Of a DNA stretch of 64,000 nucleotides, positions 62,027 through 64,000 are shown piece by piece. This DNA comes from Ralstonia sp. UBA689 (GTDB lineage Bacteria > Pseudomonadota > Gammaproteobacteria > Burkholderiales > Burkholderiaceae). The stretch is from positions 1-64,000 of the forward strand of contig NZ_DBMV01000001.1 of assembly GCF_002298975.1 (NCBI RefSeq), written 5' to 3'. How positions within the stretch are numbered: position 1 is the first letter of the stretch; every line of letters begins with the position of its first letter. Under the pieces are notes generated by a model. That model did no database searches and had not been told where the DNA came from. It saw nothing but the letters and a program-made list of their open reading frames with translations. Position numbers and translations under genes: made by a program.

Positions 62027-62332
62027 ATGAACGCTTCGACGGGCGGCTTGTTTGTCATCGTGTTGGCACTGATCTGTGCCAACCTGCCGTTCGTCAATCA
62101 ACGCGTTCTGGCCGTCGTGCCGGTACGCTGGCCGCGCAAGCCGTTCTGGCTGCGCGGCGCTGAACTGATTGCCATGTACGTTGTAGTCGGGCTGATCGGT
62201 TTCGGCATCGAATCGAGCCAGGGCAATGCTTTCCCGCAGGGCTGGCAGTTCTATGCGATTACTGCCTGCCTGATGCTGGTGTTCGCGTTTCCCGGCTTTA
62301 CGTGGCAATACCTGGTTCGCCACCCCCGTTGA
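62027..62332 (+). CDS. DUF2818 membrane protein
   Basis: The 101-residue protein has three likely helices (GGLFVIVLALICANLPFV, LIAMYVVVGLIGFGIE and FYAITACLMLVFAFPGF) with a central loop RWPRKPFWLRGAE. The family is described only as DUF2818. Its position 15 bases after nuoN, on the same strand, suggests an accessory or assembly role for complex I, which I infer only from context. Confidence 0.85.
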   Translation: MNASTGGLFVIVLALICANLPFVNQRVLAVVPVRWPRKPFWLRGAELIAMYVVVGLIGFGIESSQGNAFPQGWQFYAITACLMLVFAFPGFTWQYLVRHPR

Positions 62333-62378
62333 TTACCCGCCGGGCAGGCACCCCGCTGTCTCGGCACGAGAGAGCGCC

Positions 62379-62990
62379 ATGTCCGATCACACTCCGCTTC
62401 CCACATCTCCTGACACGACGTCCGATTCGGACGCCGGCCTGCGCGAGACCCAGGTCGCTTCGGCGCTGATGCATCAGGGCAAGTTCCTCACACTCAGGCA
62501 AGACATCGTCCGCCTGCCGGACGGCCGCAACGCCAGCCGTGAATACCTGATCCACCCGGGCGCGGTCATGATGATCCCGTTATTTGATGATGGCACTGTG
62601 CTGATGGAGCGCCAGTTCCGCTACCCGATCGGCAAGGTGATGATCGAATTCCCGGCCGGCAAGCTCGACCCGCAGGAGGGAGCGCTGGCATGCGGTAAGC
62701 GTGAGCTGCGAGAGGAAACCGGCTACACAGCCGAGCGTTGGGACTATCTGACGCGCATCCACCCGGTCATCTCCTACTCCACCGAGTTCATCGACATCTA
62801 CCTCGCGCGTGACTTACGGGATGGCGATGCCGCGCTCGATGAGGGCGAATTCCTCGAGACCTTCATTGCGCCGGCCGGCCAACTGATTGACTGGGTGCGA
62901 GAAGGGAAGATCTCCGATGTGAAGACCATCATCGGCGTATTCTGGCTGGAGAAGATACTGTCGGGTGCCTGGGCTCCGGGTGGCGTCTGA
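62379..62990 (+). CDS. NUDIX hydrolase, ADP-ribose diphosphatase type
   Basis: The 203-residue protein has the complete NUDIX box GKLDPQEGALACGKRELREETGY (about 106-128), preceded by EFPAGK as in ADP-ribose diphosphatases that protect the cell from free ADP-ribose. The N-terminus has a short Ser/Asp-rich tail. It starts 46 bases after DUF2818 and may be cotranscribed with the nuo operon. Confidence 0.9.
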   Translation: MSDHTPLPTSPDTTSDSDAGLRETQVASALMHQGKFLTLRQDIVRLPDGRNASREYLIHPGAVMMIPLFDDGTVLMERQFRYPIGKVMIEFPAGKLDPQEGALACGKRELREETGYTAERWDYLTRIHPVISYSTEFIDIYLARDLRDGDAALDEGEFLETFIAPAGQLIDWVREGKISDVKTIIGVFWLEKILSGAWAPGGV

Positions 62991-63043
62991 GTCGCTTGCG
63001 CAAGCGTTAGCCGGCCCCATCTTTCCAACCTCTCTACTATGAC

Positions 63044-63077
63044 GAACGATCGTGCGAAAAAATTAGCACGATCGTTC
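63044..63077. promoter_or_regulatory. Large palindromic operator upstream of the DUF1178 gene
   Basis: GAACGATCGTGC (63044-63055) and GCACGATCGTTC (63066-63077) are perfect 12-base inverted arms with a 10-base AT-rich spacer. Each arm contains the palindrome ACGATCGT, as in paired TetR-type operators. It lies 50 bases before the DUF1178 start. Confidence 0.7.
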
Positions 63078-63127
63078 ACAAATTTTCGAATCGGGGATAC
63101 ACTCGTCCCCATGCGCTGGACCGATCA

Positions 63128-63589
63128 ATGAAAGTGCTGGACCTCCGCTGTGCCAATGACCACCGCTTCGAAGGCTGGTTCGACTCCGATGCCGACCTGC
63201 AATCGCAGCGTGAGCGCGGGCTGTTGACGTGCCCGGTCTGCGGCCACAACGAGGTTGAGCGCCTGCCGAGTGCACCGCGCCTGAACTTGTCGTCGTCGCG
63301 AGCGGAGGCTGCCCAGAGGGGGGCCGTCGCCAAGACGGTGGAAGGCGAAAGCGGCGTGCCCGTGGCCCTGCAACAGCTCTACCTGAAGGCCGTGCGCCAT
63401 GTCCTGGCCAATACCGAGGACGTCGGCGACCGGTTTGCAGAAGAAGCGCGCCGCATGCATTACAACGAGGCGCCGGAGCGGGGTATTCGCGGGACGACGT
63501 CTCGGGAGGAAGCGCAGGAACTGGCGGAGGAAGGCATCGAGGTGATGCCGCTGCTGGTGCCCGACGCGCTCAAGCAGCCCGTGCACTAG
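63128..63589 (+). CDS. DUF1178 protein with a zinc ribbon
   Basis: The 153-residue protein starts KVLDLRCANDHRFEGWFDSDADL and has CPVCGHNEVERLPS, so Cys8, and Cys39 and Cys42 with a neighbouring His can form a zinc ribbon. The C-terminal half is helical (EEARRMHYNEAPERGIRGTTSREEAQELAEEGIEVMPL). Function unknown. It is followed 84 bases later by an acyl-CoA dehydrogenase gene on the same strand. Confidence 0.88.
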   Translation: MKVLDLRCANDHRFEGWFDSDADLQSQRERGLLTCPVCGHNEVERLPSAPRLNLSSSRAEAAQRGAVAKTVEGESGVPVALQQLYLKAVRHVLANTEDVGDRFAEEARRMHYNEAPERGIRGTTSREEAQELAEEGIEVMPLLVPDALKQPVH

Positions 63590-63673
63590 CAGCCCCGATT
63601 CAGGTCCGCGCCGGTCCGACAGAACGTTCTCCACCGATTTGCCACGGTGGGGAGCCAACCACAGGAGACAGGC

Positions 63674-64000
63674 ATGGATCTGAACTACTCGGCGGCCGAT
63701 GATGCGTTCCGCCAGGAAGTCCGCGGCTGGCTGGAAGCCAATCTGCCCAAGGACATCCAAGACAAGGTGTTGAACCACCGCCGCCTGAACCGCGACGATT
63801 TCGTCCGTTGGCACAAGGCGCTCGCGGCCAAGGGCTGGTCGGTGCCTCACTGGCCGGTCGAGTGGGGTGGCACCGGCTGGTCCCCCATCCAAAAACACAT
63901 CTGGGACGAAGAGTGCGCAGAGATCGGCGCGCCCGGCGTGCTGCCATTCGGCGTCAGCATGGTCGCGCCCGTGATCATGAAGTACGGCAACGAGGCGCAG
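63674..64000 (+). CDS. Acyl-CoA dehydrogenase, 5' end only (runs off the window)
   Basis: The 109 visible residues form the N-terminal helical domain: MDLNYSAADDAFRQEVRGWLEANLP, then HWPVEWGGTGWSP, the conserved PxxxGG-type loop, and GAPGVLPFGVSMVAPVIMKYGNEAQ. An AGGAGA sequence lies just before the ATG. It would oxidise an acyl-CoA with FAD; the chain-length preference cannot be read. The frame is open to the edge. Confidence 0.9.
   Translation, partial: MDLNYSAADDAFRQEVRGWLEANLPKDIQDKVLNHRRLNRDDFVRWHKALAAKGWSVPHWPVEWGGTGWSPIQKHIWDEECAEIGAPGVLPFGVSMVAPVIMKYGNEAQ

Overview
The window is a 64-kb piece of a GC-rich betaproteobacterial chromosome, most like Ralstonia (R. pickettii / R. solanacearum group). 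The evidence is the Burkholderiales-type porin start, the ilvB-ilvH-ilvC-psd-pssA-leuA block, the rpsO-pnp pair, and the run tpiA-secG-tRNA-Leu-nuoA-to-N followed by a DUF2818 gene, a NUDIX hydrolase and a DUF1178 gene. This assignment is from protein content and gene order, not from a database search. I see no insertion sequence, prophage, CRISPR array or rRNA gene. The region looks like stable core chromosome with a catabolic island at the left end.

Positions 1-18000 hold purine catabolism. From right to left, xdhA-xdhB-xdhC, an adenine/adenosine deaminase and guanine deaminase turn adenine, guanine and hypoxanthine into urate. Then puuD (urate oxidation), uraH, uraD and puuE carry urate to allantoate. 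A purine permease and an 8-oxoguanine deaminase-type hydrolase lie in the same set. A GntR/FCD regulator sits in the middle beside a symmetrical operator, and a LysR regulator is divergent from xdhA. Allantoicase and ureidoglycolate-processing genes are not in the window. Inserted among these is a manganese-exporter-type gene preceded by a yybP-ykoY (Mn2+) riboswitch. At the right edge lie a tungstate-binding protein gene (tupA) and a divergent regulator that joins a ModE-like HTH to a molybdate-binding-like domain; the cofactor link to the molybdenum enzyme XDH is suggestive.

Positions 19000-31200 are a mixed region: an FtsX-type permease, a truncated haemoglobin, a DUF924 protein, a LysE exporter, a LOG-type hydrolase with a TetR regulator, and a tight plcP-agt-dgkA operon that looks like phosphate-responsive phospholipid turnover, with a candidate Pho box upstream. 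A lipase-like hydrolase, an RDD membrane protein and an ECF sigma factor coupled to DUF3619 and DUF3106 genes follow.

Positions 31300-38400 carry branched-chain amino acid synthesis (ilvBHC, leuA) with psd-pssA for phosphatidylethanolamine between. Upstream of leuA there is an apparent attenuator: a 27-residue leader peptide rich in Ile/Leu/Val codons, whose ATG falls at the expected transcription start, followed by a strong terminator hairpin. I consider this the most interesting item in the window.

Positions 38600-64000 hold a lipoprotein with a variable hexanucleotide repeat in its signal peptide, an orphan ABC substrate-binding protein, rpsO, pnp (with a long leader hairpin), a HAD phosphatase, a quinone oxidoreductase, tpiA, secG, tRNA-Leu(GAG), the complete 14-gene NADH dehydrogenase I operon, DUF2818, an ADP-ribose-type NUDIX hydrolase, and a DUF1178 gene with the start of an acyl-CoA dehydrogenase behind a large palindromic operator.
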